Shown: positions 42,148-50,982 of the stretch, piece after piece
Position numbering within the stretch: the stretch's first letter is position 1
How the letters are laid out: every line of letters starts with the position of its first letter
Source of the DNA: VFMC01 sp963791635
GTDB lineage: Bacteria; Actinomycetota; Acidimicrobiia; Acidimicrobiales; Ilumatobacteraceae
Direction: 5' to 3'
Assembly (NCBI GenBank): GCA_963791635.1
Contig: CAWBTC010000017.1
Location: 62,001-126,000 of the forward strand
Length of the DNA: 64,000 nt
The notes under the pieces: model-generated
Database searches by the model: none
What the model was told of the DNA's origin: nothing
What the model saw: only the letters and a program-made list of their open reading frames with translations
Position numbers and translations under genes: made by a program

Positions 42148-42516
42148 ATGAGCAGCACCGCAGAGCACGTCGACCACGTCGGAGGCCAGGACGGCCATGA
42201 CGGCCATGACGGCCATGACGGCCATCAGCCACATGTGCACGAGCACAAGCCCGACAGCTACTACATCAAGGTCGCGCTGATCCTCGCAGGCATCACGGCG
42301 CTCGAGACCTCGACCTACTGGGTCGACTTCGGGGCGTTTTTCCTGCCCACGCTGTTGATCCTGATGTCGATCAAGTTCGTCATGGTTGCGGCGCTGTTCA
42401 TGCACCTCAAGGGCGACAGCAGGATCTTCACCTACCTGTTCTACTCAGGCCTGCTCCTCGCGATCCTCGTGTACATGGCGTTCCTGGCCACGTTCCGCTT
42501 CTTCGCTCCCACCTGA
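42148..42516 (+). CDS. ctaF: Cytochrome c oxidase subunit IV
   Basis: The 122-residue protein has three helices (about 38-57, 64-85, 90-115) and the COX4_pro pattern IKFVMVAALFMHLKGD. A ribosome binding site (GAGGA) precedes the ATG. Residues 13-33 are a GHD repeat (DGHDGHDGHDGH) encoded by a 9-bp array, parallel to the His-rich N-terminus of CtaE. It is co-transcribed with ctaE, 11 bp after its stop. Confidence 0.9.
   Translation: MSSTAEHVDHVGGQDGHDGHDGHDGHQPHVHEHKPDSYYIKVALILAGITALETSTYWVDFGAFFLPTLLILMSIKFVMVAALFMHLKGDSRIFTYLFYSGLLLAILVYMAFLATFRFFAPT
42191..42226. repeat. 9-bp tandem repeat, 4 copies, coding
   Basis: ACGGCCATG is repeated three times and followed by ACGGCCATC. It encodes the GHD repeats near the N-terminus of CtaF; a 9-bp unit keeps the frame. 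Confidence 0.95.
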
Positions 42517-42525
42517 CCCACCTGC
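42508..42525. repeat. 9-bp tandem repeat containing the ctaF stop
   Basis: CCCACCTGA and CCCACCTGC are adjacent; the first includes the ctaF stop codon (42514-42516). Confidence 0.8.
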
Positions 42526-42560
42526 GCTGACCCCCCTCAGCCGACCCACGGAGGCGACCA

Positions 42561-43526
42561 GTGTTCGCCGACTCCTCCAGCGCCACCACCTTCACCGATC
42601 CTTGGGCGTTCAACGCCCACCCCGAGGTGTGGGTGCTCGTCGCCTTCTTCGTCGGGGCATACATCTACATGGCGCGCGTCATCGGTCCGAAGGCCGTGCC
42701 TGCCGGGCAAGCGCCGGTCACGCGCCGCCAGATCACGTACTTCGCGGCTGCGGTGGCGCTGTTCTGGTTCGCCGCCGACTGGCCGGTCCACGACATCGGT
42801 GAGGGCTACCTCTACTCCGTGCACATGTTCCAGCACTTGGTGTTCAGCTACGTCGTGCCGCCGCTGGCCCTGATGTCGATCCCGCCCTGGGTGGCCCGCA
42901 CGATCATCGGCGACGGCCGCGCATACCGGGTGTTCCGGTTCTTCACGACCGCAGTGATCGCGGGTGTGATCTTCAACGTCGTGGTGATGATCCTCCACAT
43001 TCCTGGCATGGTGAATGCGTCGGCCGACAACGGCCCGCTCCACTACGGCCTGCACCTCCTCGTCGTCAGCACCGCATTGTTGATGTGGTGCCCGGTCATC
43101 GGACCGTTCGAGGAGTTGCGCCTCTCGCACCTCGGCAAGTGCATCTACCTGTTCTTGATGAGCGTGGTGCCCACCGTGCCCGCTGGGTGGCTGACCTTTG
43201 CCGAAGGCACCGTGTACAAGCACTACAACACGCCCGTCCGTGTCTGGGGGCTCAGCCCCACCGACGACCAGCAGATCGCGGGCGCGATCATGAAGATCGG
43301 TGGCGGGATGTTCCTCTGGTCGATCGTGGTCTACCTGTTCTTCAAGCGCTTCTCCCGTAACTTCGAACAGGAGAACACCTACGTCCGGTCGGCACAGATC
43401 CCGGCAGCGGAGATCACGGGCAACGACGAGACGACCCTCACGTACGAAGACGTCACTGCGGCGTTCGACCGCGCCGATCCGCCACAGCCGACGTCCCCGT
43501 CGCCGTCGCCGCCCCTCCAGCCCTGA
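42561..43526 (+). CDS. ctaG: CtaG-type cytochrome c oxidase assembly protein
   Basis: The 321-residue protein is of the caa3_CtaG family: about seven helices, with the histidine-containing segments YSVHMFQHLVFSYVVPP and LHYGLHLLVVSTALLMWCPV. Bacillus-type CtaG is needed for caa3 oxidase assembly, probably for copper delivery. GGAGG precedes the GTG start. The C-terminal 50 residues are a hydrophilic proline-rich tail. It ends the oxidase cluster and is convergent with an ABC-2 exporter. Confidence 0.93.
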   Translation: MFADSSSATTFTDPWAFNAHPEVWVLVAFFVGAYIYMARVIGPKAVPAGQAPVTRRQITYFAAAVALFWFAADWPVHDIGEGYLYSVHMFQHLVFSYVVPPLALMSIPPWVARTIIGDGRAYRVFRFFTTAVIAGVIFNVVVMILHIPGMVNASADNGPLHYGLHLLVVSTALLMWCPVIGPFEELRLSHLGKCIYLFLMSVVPTVPAGWLTFAEGTVYKHYNTPVRVWGLSPTDDQQIAGAIMKIGGGMFLWSIVVYLFFKRFSRNFEQENTYVRSAQIPAAEITGNDETTLTYEDVTAAFDRADPPQPTSPSPSPPLQP

Positions 43527-43533
43527 TCCCGGC

Positions 43534-44268
43534 TCAGCGCTGGCTGTCGAATCGGAACAGTCGCCTGGCCATCAGTGGTGTCACCACCGCCCAGACGCCC
43601 AGCACGATCCAGCTCGCCCGAGGACGCGAGCCTGCGTCGGCGAGCGTCTCACGCAACACGTCGGCGAGTGCTCCTGACGGCAGCGCCCGGGCCACTGCCC
43701 GCATCGGAGCAGGCAGCTCATCGAACGGGATCACCATGCCGCCGAGCAGAAGCAGGACGAGGTAGAGCCCGTTCAGCGCAGCGAGGTTGATCTCGCCTCG
43801 CAAGCGACCCGCCATGGTGAGCCCGATGCCGGCGAAGGCGACCGTGCCGGCAACGACGGCGACTGCGGCGAGCACCCAGTCGGGAGACGGTGGGCTCCAA
43901 CCGAGGGCGTAGGCCACCGGCACGAGAACGGCGAACTGCACGAGCTCGACCCCGGCCACGGCCGCGATCTTCGCCGTGATCAGGTTGCCGCGACCGAGAG
44001 GCGTGGCGCCGAGGCGCTTGAGCACGTGGTAGGTGCGCTCGAAGCCCGTGGCGATGCCGAGGCTCACCATCGCCGTGCTCATCACGGCGAGCGCGAGCAC
44101 ACCAGGGGCGAGGAAGTCGACGGGGTCATCGGTGCTGGTCGGCAGCACGTCGACCAGGCTGAAGAACACCAGCAGCATCACCGGGATGCCGAGGGTGAGC
44201 AGCAACTGCTCGCCGTTGCGACTGACGAGCTGGAGCTCCGTGCGCACCTGGGCTCCCAGGCGGCTCAC
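43534..44268 (-). CDS. ABC-2 type transporter permease
   Basis: The 244-residue protein has six hydrophobic segments and an ABC-2 membrane layout, with DFLAPGVLALAVMSTAMV in the central family region and a C-terminal LADVLRETLADAG. It is the channel partner of the next gene's ATPase; the GTG start overlaps the ATPase stop by four bases (GTGA). It may export a lipid or drug. The protein lies convergent to ctaG with 7 bp between stops. Confidence 0.87.
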   Translation of the reverse strand: MSRLGAQVRTELQLVSRNGEQLLLTLGIPVMLLVFFSLVDVLPTSTDDPVDFLAPGVLALAVMSTAMVSLGIATGFERTYHVLKRLGATPLGRGNLITAKIAAVAGVELVQFAVLVPVAYALGWSPPSPDWVLAAVAVVAGTVAFAGIGLTMAGRLRGEINLAALNGLYLVLLLLGGMVIPFDELPAPMRAVARALPSGALADVLRETLADAGSRPRASWIVLGVWAVVTPLMARRLFRFDSQR

Positions 44269-45203
44269 CGAACATCCTCGTCGGACGAGTCGATCGTGGA
44301 TGGTTCCGACGCTGCGATGGTGAGTCGCCGGAACACGTCCTCCAACCGCTGGGCACCTGCCCGGAGATCCACCAGCGGATGACCCTGGTCGCCGAGCCAT
44401 CCGCTCAACCGTGCGACCACTCGAGGATCCGAGGCGACACGCACGAGGTACTCGTCGCTCCCGATCGCCGTCGCCGTCAACCCGGTCGCGTCGGCGAGTG
44501 CCGTCAGATCGATGCCAGGAGCAGTGCGGAAGCGGATCTCTTCGTGGCCGCGTCGCAGTTCGTCGAGCGAGCCGTCGGCGATCACTTCGCCCTTGTCGAT
44601 GATCACCACCCGGTCGGCAACACGCTCGGCCTCGTCGAGCTCGTGCGTGGCGAGCACCACGGCGCATCCGCCATCAGCGAGATCACGCACGATCGTGCGG
44701 ATGGTGTCGCGCCCGAGCACGTCGACGCCCGAGGTCGGCTCATCGAGGAACGCCACGTCGGGACGCGCGGCGAGGGCCAGCGCGAGCGCGAGCCGTTGCT
44801 TCTCCCCGCCGCTCAAGCGCCGCCACGCCGTCGTTGCGCGATCCCCGAGGCCGACAGCACGGACGAGCTCGTCGGCATCGGCGCCCCTGGCGTACAGGGC
44901 GCAGTAGTGACGGACGGCGTCGCGCACGCGGGCGCTCGGGTACACCCCGCCCTCCTGCAGCATCACGCCCATTCGTTCGCTGAGCGCGCGCTGGTCGTCG
45001 GCTGGGGTCATGCCCAGCACGCGTACCGCACCGGAGGTCGGGCGCCGGTATCCCTCGCACACCTCGATGGTGCTCGTCTTGCCGGCGCCGTTCGGTCCGA
45101 GGACGGCTGTCACCTGGCCGTGATCGGCATGGAACGACACGCCGTTCACCGCGACCAGGTCGCCGTAGCGAACCGTCAACTCGTCCACTTCGACGGCGCT
45201 CAC
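44265..45203 (-). CDS. ABC transporter ATP-binding protein
   Basis: The 312-residue ATPase has Walker A (GPNGAGKTST), Q-loop (VMLQEGGV), signature (LSGGEKQRL), Walker B (VAFLDEPTSGVD) and H-loop (ATHELDEAERVADR). It belongs to the CcmA/DrrA-like ABC-2 exporter group. The C-terminal 90 residues are a regulatory extension. It forms a two-gene exporter with the following permease. The GTG start at 45203 is typical for this operon. Confidence 0.92.
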   Translation of the reverse strand: MSAVEVDELTVRYGDLVAVNGVSFHADHGQVTAVLGPNGAGKTSTIEVCEGYRRPTSGAVRVLGMTPADDQRALSERMGVMLQEGGVYPSARVRDAVRHYCALYARGADADELVRAVGLGDRATTAWRRLSGGEKQRLALALALAARPDVAFLDEPTSGVDVLGRDTIRTIVRDLADGGCAVVLATHELDEAERVADRVVIIDKGEVIADGSLDELRRGHEEIRFRTAPGIDLTALADATGLTATAIGSDEYLVRVASDPRVVARLSGWLGDQGHPLVDLRAGAQRLEDVFRRLTIAASEPSTIDSSDEDVR

Positions 45204-45322
45204 CGCTCGATCCTGTTCAGCTCGATCACGATCTGCACCATACGTGCGCGACCTGCGACGAGACCAACGAGCTGCGGGCGTCGCGGCCGCCGGCGCGGTG
45301 TGAGCCGGGGGTCACCACACAG

Positions 45323-45385
45323 GAGTCGTCAAGGTTCGGGGCCGAGTCGTCAAGGTTCGGGGTTGAGTCGTCAAGGTTCGGCGCA
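45323..45385. repeat. 21-bp tandem repeat, nearly 3 copies
   Basis: A 21-bp unit beginning GAGTCGTCAAGGTTCGG is found at 45323-45343 and 45344-45364, with a partial third copy from 45365. It lies in the 202-bp divergent gap between the ABC exporter and the glycosyltransferase, ending about 20 nt before the latter's start. Confidence 0.93.
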
Positions 45386-45405
45386 GCAGTGACGATGAAC
45401 AGCCC

Positions 45406-46128
45406 GTGACCCGCATCTCCGTCATCGTGCCTGCGCACAACGAGGCTCGCTGGCTATCGGCGTGCCTCGACGCGATCGCGCTCGCGGGGCGTTCGGTCCA
45501 TGCCCAGCCCGAGGTGGTCGTCGTCGCCAACCGATGCACCGATCGGACCGCTGATCTGGCCGAGGAGTTCGGCGCCCGCGTGGTCGTCGACGAGTCTCGC
45601 ACGATCGCCGCGGTGCGCAACGCCGGAGTCGCGGCTGCGACCGGCGACATCCTCGTGACGATCGATGCCGACAGCCTCATGTCGCCGCGTGCGCTCGGTG
45701 AGGTGGAGCGCCACCTCGCAACGGGCCTGGTGATCGGTGGAAGTGCGCCGATCGTGCCCGAACGCCGGTCGCTCGGGATCGGCCTGACCATGGCCGTCGT
45801 GCGAGCCGGAGAGCGCGTCACGGGGCTCGGGGGCGGCATGTATTGGTGTCGCACCGACGACTTCCACGCGATCGAGGGCTTCAACGCTCGGATGGTGATG
45901 GCCGAGGATCTCGACTTCGCTCGCCGACTGCGCGAACACGGCCGTCCCACCGGTCGCCGCTTCGTGCACCTGCGTACGGCACCGGTGGTCACCTCCTGCC
46001 GGAAGTTCGACCGCTTCGGCGATTGGCATGCGTTCGGACTCATCCGCCACGCCGCCGAGGTCAAGGCTTCGATCGATGGCAAGGACCGAGCGTTCGTCGA
46101 CCGCTACTTCTACGACGTCCGCAGCTGA
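45406..46128 (+). CDS. Family 2 glycosyltransferase
   Basis: The 240-residue protein is a soluble GT-A glycosyltransferase: ISVIVPAHNEARWL at the N-terminus, the DXD-type motif TIDADSLM (residues about 86-93) and a C-terminal MAEDLDFARRL with the ED catalytic base. It has no membrane helix. It probably transfers a sugar from a nucleotide sugar to a lipid or glycan; the acceptor is unknown. The GTG start is at 45406. It is followed 74 bp later by serS. Confidence 0.85.
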   Translation: MTRISVIVPAHNEARWLSACLDAIALAGRSVHAQPEVVVVANRCTDRTADLAEEFGARVVVDESRTIAAVRNAGVAAATGDILVTIDADSLMSPRALGEVERHLATGLVIGGSAPIVPERRSLGIGLTMAVVRAGERVTGLGGGMYWCRTDDFHAIEGFNARMVMAEDLDFARRLREHGRPTGRRFVHLRTAPVVTSCRKFDRFGDWHAFGLIRHAAEVKASIDGKDRAFVDRYFYDVRS

Positions 46129-46187
46129 CCCGCGCCGCGGCCCGACCCGCACCGGCAATCGCGTCCCGGCCCGCCGAGGTGGCCCAG

Positions 46188-46193
46188 TAGCCT
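46188..46193 (+). promoter_or_regulatory. -10 box of serS
   Basis: TAGCCT lies 9 nt before the serS GTG, giving a leader of only about 3 nt. Confidence 0.4.
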
Positions 46194-46202
46194 GACGGTC
46201 CT

Positions 46203-47495
46203 GTGATCGACATCCGCCAGCTCCGCAACCAGCCTGACCTCGTGCGCTCCGCGATGGCCCGCCGCGGCAGCCCGGGTCTGGTCGCCCAGCTCGACGAAAC
46301 CCTCGCCCTCGACGAGCGAGCCCGCGACATCGTTGCCAGCCGCGACTCGATCCGCGCCCAGGTGAACGACCTGTCCAAGCAGGTGGGCGCGCTCCGCAAG
46401 GCTGGCGACTCCGATCAGGCCGAGGCCCTTCAAGCTCGGTCTCGAGCCCTCGGAGAGGAAGAACGCACCCTCGCCACCGAGCACGACGACGTCCAGGCGG
46501 CGGTGCGCGACCTGCTGCTCCGGATCCCCAATCTGCCGCACCCTGACGCACCCGACGGCGAGAACGATCACGACAATCCGATCATCAAGGGCCCGTTCAA
46601 CCTGCTCGACGAGTACCCCGAGCACCAGCGCGTGCCGCACTGGGAGACGGCCACGGGTCTCGGCATCCTCGACAACGAGCGCGCGACCAAGATCAGCGGT
46701 GCGATGTTCACGATGCAACGTGGTCTCGGCGCGACGCTCTCTCGGGCACTGTGTCAGTACGCGCTCGACATGAACGCCGACGCGTTCGAGGAGATCCGCC
46801 CGCCGTCGCTGGTCACCACTGCCACGCTCACCGCGACCGGTCAACTGCCGAAGTTCGCCGACGATGCGTACGCGATCGAACGTGACGACCTGTGGTGCAT
46901 CCCCACCGCTGAGGTGCCGCTCACCTCGCTGTACAGCGGCGAGGTGATCGACGAAGCACAGCTGCCGATCCGGATGATGGCGTACACACCGTGCTACCGC
47001 CGTGAGGCCGGGTCGGCGGGGCGCGACACGCGCGGGATGCTGCGCGCCCACGAGTTCGACAAGGTGGAGATCCTCGCCGTGACCACCCCTGCGCAGGGCG
47101 CCGAGATGCTCGTGGAGCTGCGCGATCGCGCCGAGCAACTGATCTCGGGCCTCGGTCTGCCGTACCGGATCATCGAGATCTGCACCGGCGACATGGGTCA
47201 GAGCCACCACCGCAGCTTCGACATCGAGGTGTATGCACCTGGCTGCGACAACTGGCTCGAGGTCAGCAGCGTCAGCTGGTTCCTCGACTACCAGGCCCGT
47301 CGCGCCGACATCCGGTTCCGCACCGCTGGCGAGAAGGGCACTCAGATCGCCAACACCCTCAACGGTTCCGCCCTTGCGGTGCCCCGGGTGTGGGCGGCGA
47401 TCATCGAGAACTACCGTCGGCCCGACGGCAGCATCGAGATCCCTGACAAGCTGCGCCCCTACATGCGCGGCGCAACGCAGATCGCGGCCGGCTGA
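46203..47495 (+). CDS. serS: Seryl-tRNA synthetase
   Basis: SerS charges tRNA-Ser and tRNA-Sec with serine. The 430-residue protein has the N-terminal coiled-coil arm (about residues 25-105), which recognises the long variable arm of tRNA-Ser, and class II motif 2 (TPCYRREAGSAGRDTRG) and motif 3 (GSALAVPRVWAAIIENYR). Ser-binding Glu and Thr residues lie in TAEVPLTSL. The length is standard. It shares direction and 8-bp spacing with pdxH. Confidence 0.97.
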   Translation: MIDIRQLRNQPDLVRSAMARRGSPGLVAQLDETLALDERARDIVASRDSIRAQVNDLSKQVGALRKAGDSDQAEALQARSRALGEEERTLATEHDDVQAAVRDLLLRIPNLPHPDAPDGENDHDNPIIKGPFNLLDEYPEHQRVPHWETATGLGILDNERATKISGAMFTMQRGLGATLSRALCQYALDMNADAFEEIRPPSLVTTATLTATGQLPKFADDAYAIERDDLWCIPTAEVPLTSLYSGEVIDEAQLPIRMMAYTPCYRREAGSAGRDTRGMLRAHEFDKVEILAVTTPAQGAEMLVELRDRAEQLISGLGLPYRIIEICTGDMGQSHHRSFDIEVYAPGCDNWLEVSSVSWFLDYQARRADIRFRTAGEKGTQIANTLNGSALAVPRVWAAIIENYRRPDGSIEIPDKLRPYMRGATQIAAG

Positions 47496-47503
47496 GTGCT
47501 CCG

Positions 47504-48178
47504 ATGACCCTCGCATCGCGTCGCCACGAGTACGAGACCTCCGGACTCGATGTCGCCGATGTCGCTTCTGACCCGATGGCACAGTGGCAGACGTGGTTCG
47601 AACAGGCCAGCGAGGCGGGCTGCGTGGAGCCGAACGCGTTCGTGCTCAGCACGCTCGACGACGACGGGTTCCCACAGGCGAGATACCTGCTGGCGCGCGG
47701 CGCCGACGAGCGGGGCTTTTCGTTCTTCACGAACTACGACTCGGACAAGAGCCGCCAACTCACCGGGCACCCGAAGGTGAGCCTGCTGTTCACCTGGTTG
47801 CAACTGCACCGACAGGTTCGCGTCACCGGCATCGTCGAGCGACTGCCCGACGACGAGAGCGACGACTACTTCGCCAGCCGGCCGCGCGCATCGCAGCTCG
47901 GCGCGTGGGCGTCACCGCAGTCGAGCCCGCTCGCCGATCGAGGTCAGCTCGACGAGCGAGTGGCGGACATGGAACGCACCTTCGCCGACGTCACCGAGGT
48001 ACCACGTCCGGTCTTCTGGGGCGGGTGGCTGATGCGCCCGACGTCGTTCGAGTTCTGGCAGGGCCGTCCGAGCAGGTTGCACGACCGCTTGCGGTACCGC
48101 CGGGTGGAAGCAACCGATGCGTCGGGAACCGATGGCACGCCCGGCGGGGGATGGACGATCGAGCGCCTCGCCCCCTGA
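47504..48178 (+). CDS. pdxH: Pyridoxamine 5'-phosphate oxidase
   Basis: PdxH oxidises pyridoxine or pyridoxamine phosphate to PLP with FMN and oxygen. The 224-residue protein has the family blocks RYLLARGADERGFSFFTNY (FMN binding), LFTWLQLHRQVRVTG, YFASRPRASQLGAWASPQS and the C-terminal FWQGRPSRLHDRLRY. All substrate arginines of the C-terminal signature appear present. It follows serS after 8 bp and is likely co-transcribed. Confidence 0.95.
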   Translation: MTLASRRHEYETSGLDVADVASDPMAQWQTWFEQASEAGCVEPNAFVLSTLDDDGFPQARYLLARGADERGFSFFTNYDSDKSRQLTGHPKVSLLFTWLQLHRQVRVTGIVERLPDDESDDYFASRPRASQLGAWASPQSSPLADRGQLDERVADMERTFADVTEVPRPVFWGGWLMRPTSFEFWQGRPSRLHDRLRYRRVEATDASGTDGTPGGGWTIERLAP

Positions 48179-48206
48179 TCGCTACGGCCCAGGTCGACCG
48201 GTCCGC

Positions 48207-50300
48207 TCAGTTCGCGAACGTGTGCAGCTGTCCGCCGTCTGCGGCCAGCCGGGCCAGCAACGGTGACAGCTCCCAGTGGCGGCCGCCCAGCGATTGGCCG
48301 TACTCGCGGACCTTGGCGACGATCTCGCCGAGGCCCACGCTGTCTGCCCAGTACATCGGACCACCGCGGTACACGGGCCAGCCGTAGCCGTTCACCCAGA
48401 TCACGTCGATGTCGCTGCCGCGGATGGCGATGCCTTCGTCGAGGATCTTCGCCCCCTCGTTGATCATCGGGTACAGACAGCGCTCCAGCACCTCTTGATC
48501 CGAAACCGCGCGCTGGACGATCCCCTTGCCGATCGCGAACACCTTGATCAACTGTTCCACCTCGGTGTCAGGTGTCGACTCGCGTGTCTCGGCGTCGTAG
48601 GTGTAGTAGCCACGACCGTTCTTCTGGCCGCGGCGGCCGTGCTCGCACAGCACCTCGCGTACGTTCGCGCTCGACGAGGTCGACTCGTTCCAGCCGATGT
48701 CGAGACCGGCGAGGTCGCTCATCGCGAACGGGCCCATCGGGAAGCCGAAGTCGTACAGCACCCGGTCGACCTGCGCGGGGGTGGCGCCCTCGAGGATCAT
48801 CCGCTCGGCCTCGGCGCCGCGCATGAACAGCATCCGGTTGCCGACGAAGCCGTTGCACACGCCGACGAGCGCGGCGATCTTGCCGATCCGCTTCGCCACG
48901 GCCATCGCCGTCGCGATCGTGGCGTGCGACGACCGCTCGCCGCGTACCACTTCGAGCAGCTTCATGACGTTGGCCGGTGAGAAGAAGTGCATCCCGATCA
49001 CGCTCTCCGGCCGGGAGGTCACGGCTGCAATCGCGTTCACGTCGAGCGCCGAGGTGTTGGTCGCGATGATCGCGCCCGGCTTGCAGATCTGATCGAGCTC
49101 GCGGAAGATCGACTGCTTCAGCTCCATGTTCTCGAACACGGCCTCGATCACGATGTCGCACGGTGCGAAGTCGGCCTTGTCGATGGACCCGGTGATCAGG
49201 GCCATGCGCTGCTCGACGGCCTCGGCAGGGATCGAGCCGCGTGCCGCAGAGCGCTCGTAGTTCTTGCGGACCACGGCAAGACCACGGTCGAGGGACTGCT
49301 GGTCGCGTTCGACGATCGTGACGGCGATGCCGGCGTTGGCGAAGTTCATCGCGATGCCACCGCCCATCGTGCCCGCACCGAGCACACCGCACGTGCGAAT
49401 GTCGACGACGCGAGTGTCGGCCGGGACGTCGGGCACCTTGTTGGCTGCACGCTCGGTGAAGAACGCATATCGCTGGGCACCCGACTGTGGCCCGGTCATC
49501 ACGTCGCGGAACAACTGAGCCTCCACCTTCAGACCCTCGTCGAACGGGAGGTTCACCGCGGCCTCGACGCAGCGGATGTTCGCTTCGGGCGCGACTAGGC
49601 CGCGGGTCTTGCGCGCGATGGAGGCACGGAACGACGTGAACAGCTGGTCGTCGCCGCGGGCCACAGCCACCTTGTCATCACGGTCGCGCACTCGGGTGAG
49701 CGGGAGCTGCTCGGCCACGGCACGGTTGGCGAGCGCCACAGCCGTCGCGCGCAGCGCGGCGAGGTCGCCGTCGGTGACCTCGTCGATGAGCCCGCACGAG
49801 AGCGCCTCTGCCGTTCCGATGTGACGACCGGACGTCATCAAGTCGAGTGCCATTGGGGCCCCGGTGATGCGCGGGAGTCGTTGGGTGCCGCCCGCCCCAG
49901 GCAGGAGGCCGAGGTTCACCTCGGGGAGACCGAACTTCGCGGATGCGAGTGCGACCCGGAAGTGAGCGCACAGGGCGACCTCGAGCCCGCCCCCGAGGGC
50001 CGTGCCATGGATCGCCGCGATCACCGGCACGGGCGCGTTCTCCATCGCGTCCTGGATCTGCCGCAGCCCGGGGCCCTTCGGGGCGCCGCTGAACTCACTG
50101 ATGTCGGCACCGGCGATGAACGTTCGACCGTCGCAGATCAACACGATCGCCGCCGCGCCGTCTGCGACCGCCTGTGTGAGCCCGAGCAAGAGGCCTTCCC
50201 GCACGTGATGGCTGAGGGCGTTCACCGGCGGGTTGTCGACGATGATCAGAGCGGCGGATCCCTCGGTCTCGAGACGGACGGACTGCGTGAGCGAGGTCAT
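48207..50300 (-). CDS. FadJ/FadB-type multifunctional fatty acid oxidation protein
   Basis: The 697-residue protein couples enoyl-CoA hydratase/isomerase (residues about 1-190) with 3-hydroxyacyl-CoA dehydrogenase (about 300-690). The hydratase half has GTALGGGLEVALCAHFRVA and LGLLPGAGGTQRL with both catalytic Glu. The dehydrogenase half has the NAD motif GAGTMGGG, FFSPANVMKLLE with the catalytic His in MHFFSP, and NGFVGNRM. Such proteins carry out two steps of beta-oxidation; the thiolase is not in the window. Start at ATG 50300; TTG 50312 is also possible. Confidence 0.95.
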   Translation of the reverse strand: MTSLTQSVRLETEGSAALIIVDNPPVNALSHHVREGLLLGLTQAVADGAAAIVLICDGRTFIAGADISEFSGAPKGPGLRQIQDAMENAPVPVIAAIHGTALGGGLEVALCAHFRVALASAKFGLPEVNLGLLPGAGGTQRLPRITGAPMALDLMTSGRHIGTAEALSCGLIDEVTDGDLAALRATAVALANRAVAEQLPLTRVRDRDDKVAVARGDDQLFTSFRASIARKTRGLVAPEANIRCVEAAVNLPFDEGLKVEAQLFRDVMTGPQSGAQRYAFFTERAANKVPDVPADTRVVDIRTCGVLGAGTMGGGIAMNFANAGIAVTIVERDQQSLDRGLAVVRKNYERSAARGSIPAEAVEQRMALITGSIDKADFAPCDIVIEAVFENMELKQSIFRELDQICKPGAIIATNTSALDVNAIAAVTSRPESVIGMHFFSPANVMKLLEVVRGERSSHATIATAMAVAKRIGKIAALVGVCNGFVGNRMLFMRGAEAERMILEGATPAQVDRVLYDFGFPMGPFAMSDLAGLDIGWNESTSSSANVREVLCEHGRRGQKNGRGYYTYDAETRESTPDTEVEQLIKVFAIGKGIVQRAVSDQEVLERCLYPMINEGAKILDEGIAIRGSDIDVIWVNGYGWPVYRGGPMYWADSVGLGEIVAKVREYGQSLGGRHWELSPLLARLAADGGQLHTFAN

Positions 50301-50357
50301 CGCGACAGTCAAGCAGCCGGGGCACGAGGCCCGGGACCGTGTGCGCAGTTCAGCGGT

Positions 50358-50963
50358 TCAGTGGGGCCAGGAGTCGACGGCGTCGACGAGGCCGTCGACC
50401 AGCGCCTGGGTGTGGGGGGTGAGGCCCGGCCCTTCCCAGTCCCAGAACAACGGTGTGGTGCCACGCACGCGTGGCGGCAGCTCGATCTGCACCCCCTGTT
50501 TCGGTGGCAGGTTCACCGGGTTCTTCGGGTGCAGACCCTGGAGCTCTTTCGGGATCCGTTCGAGATCGGTTGCGATCTCGTACGCAGGCAACCGGTGACG
50601 CAGTCGGTCGCCGACGTGGTGGGCAAGATCGCGGTTCTGACCGCCCACGAGCAACGTGGTGAAGTACCCGCGGCGCCCGAAGCCGTGCACGGTGATGACC
50701 GTGTGCACGTGATCCATGAACGAGCGCAGCCGCGGCGACACCGCCGGGTCGAAGCGAGTGGAGGGGATGTGGCGCTCCATCCCCTTCGGTTGATGTACGC
50801 CGTAGTAACTGGCGCCGGTTCGTTCGGCTGCGGCGCGGGCGATGATGTCGGTCATCTCCTCGAGTGCCCCGCCGTGGAAAGCCATGAACCCGAACGTGGA
50901 ACGCAGCTCGCACACCTCGTCCACGCCTGGCGTCGCGAGCAGCTCCGCGAACTGGTCGCTCAT
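50358..50963 (-). CDS. Poly-gamma-glutamate hydrolase-like protein
   Basis: The 201-residue protein resembles the Gamma_PGA_hydro family (phage PghP and YjqB type): AFHGGALEEMTDIIA with the zinc-binding HGG-E motif, HIPSTRFDP, and ITVHGFG corresponding to the second metal His. It would be a zinc-dependent hydrolase of a gamma-linked peptide. The usual context is phage or Bacillus; here there are no prophage genes nearby, so the substrate may be different. It starts at ATG 50963, and ccdA ends 19 bp upstream. Confidence 0.72.
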   Translation of the reverse strand: MSDQFAELLATPGVDEVCELRSTFGFMAFHGGALEEMTDIIARAAAERTGASYYGVHQPKGMERHIPSTRFDPAVSPRLRSFMDHVHTVITVHGFGRRGYFTTLLVGGQNRDLAHHVGDRLRHRLPAYEIATDLERIPKELQGLHPKNPVNLPPKQGVQIELPPRVRGTTPLFWDWEGPGLTPHTQALVDGLVDAVDSWPH

Positions 50964-50982
50964 CTCCTGCTCATCGGCTGGA

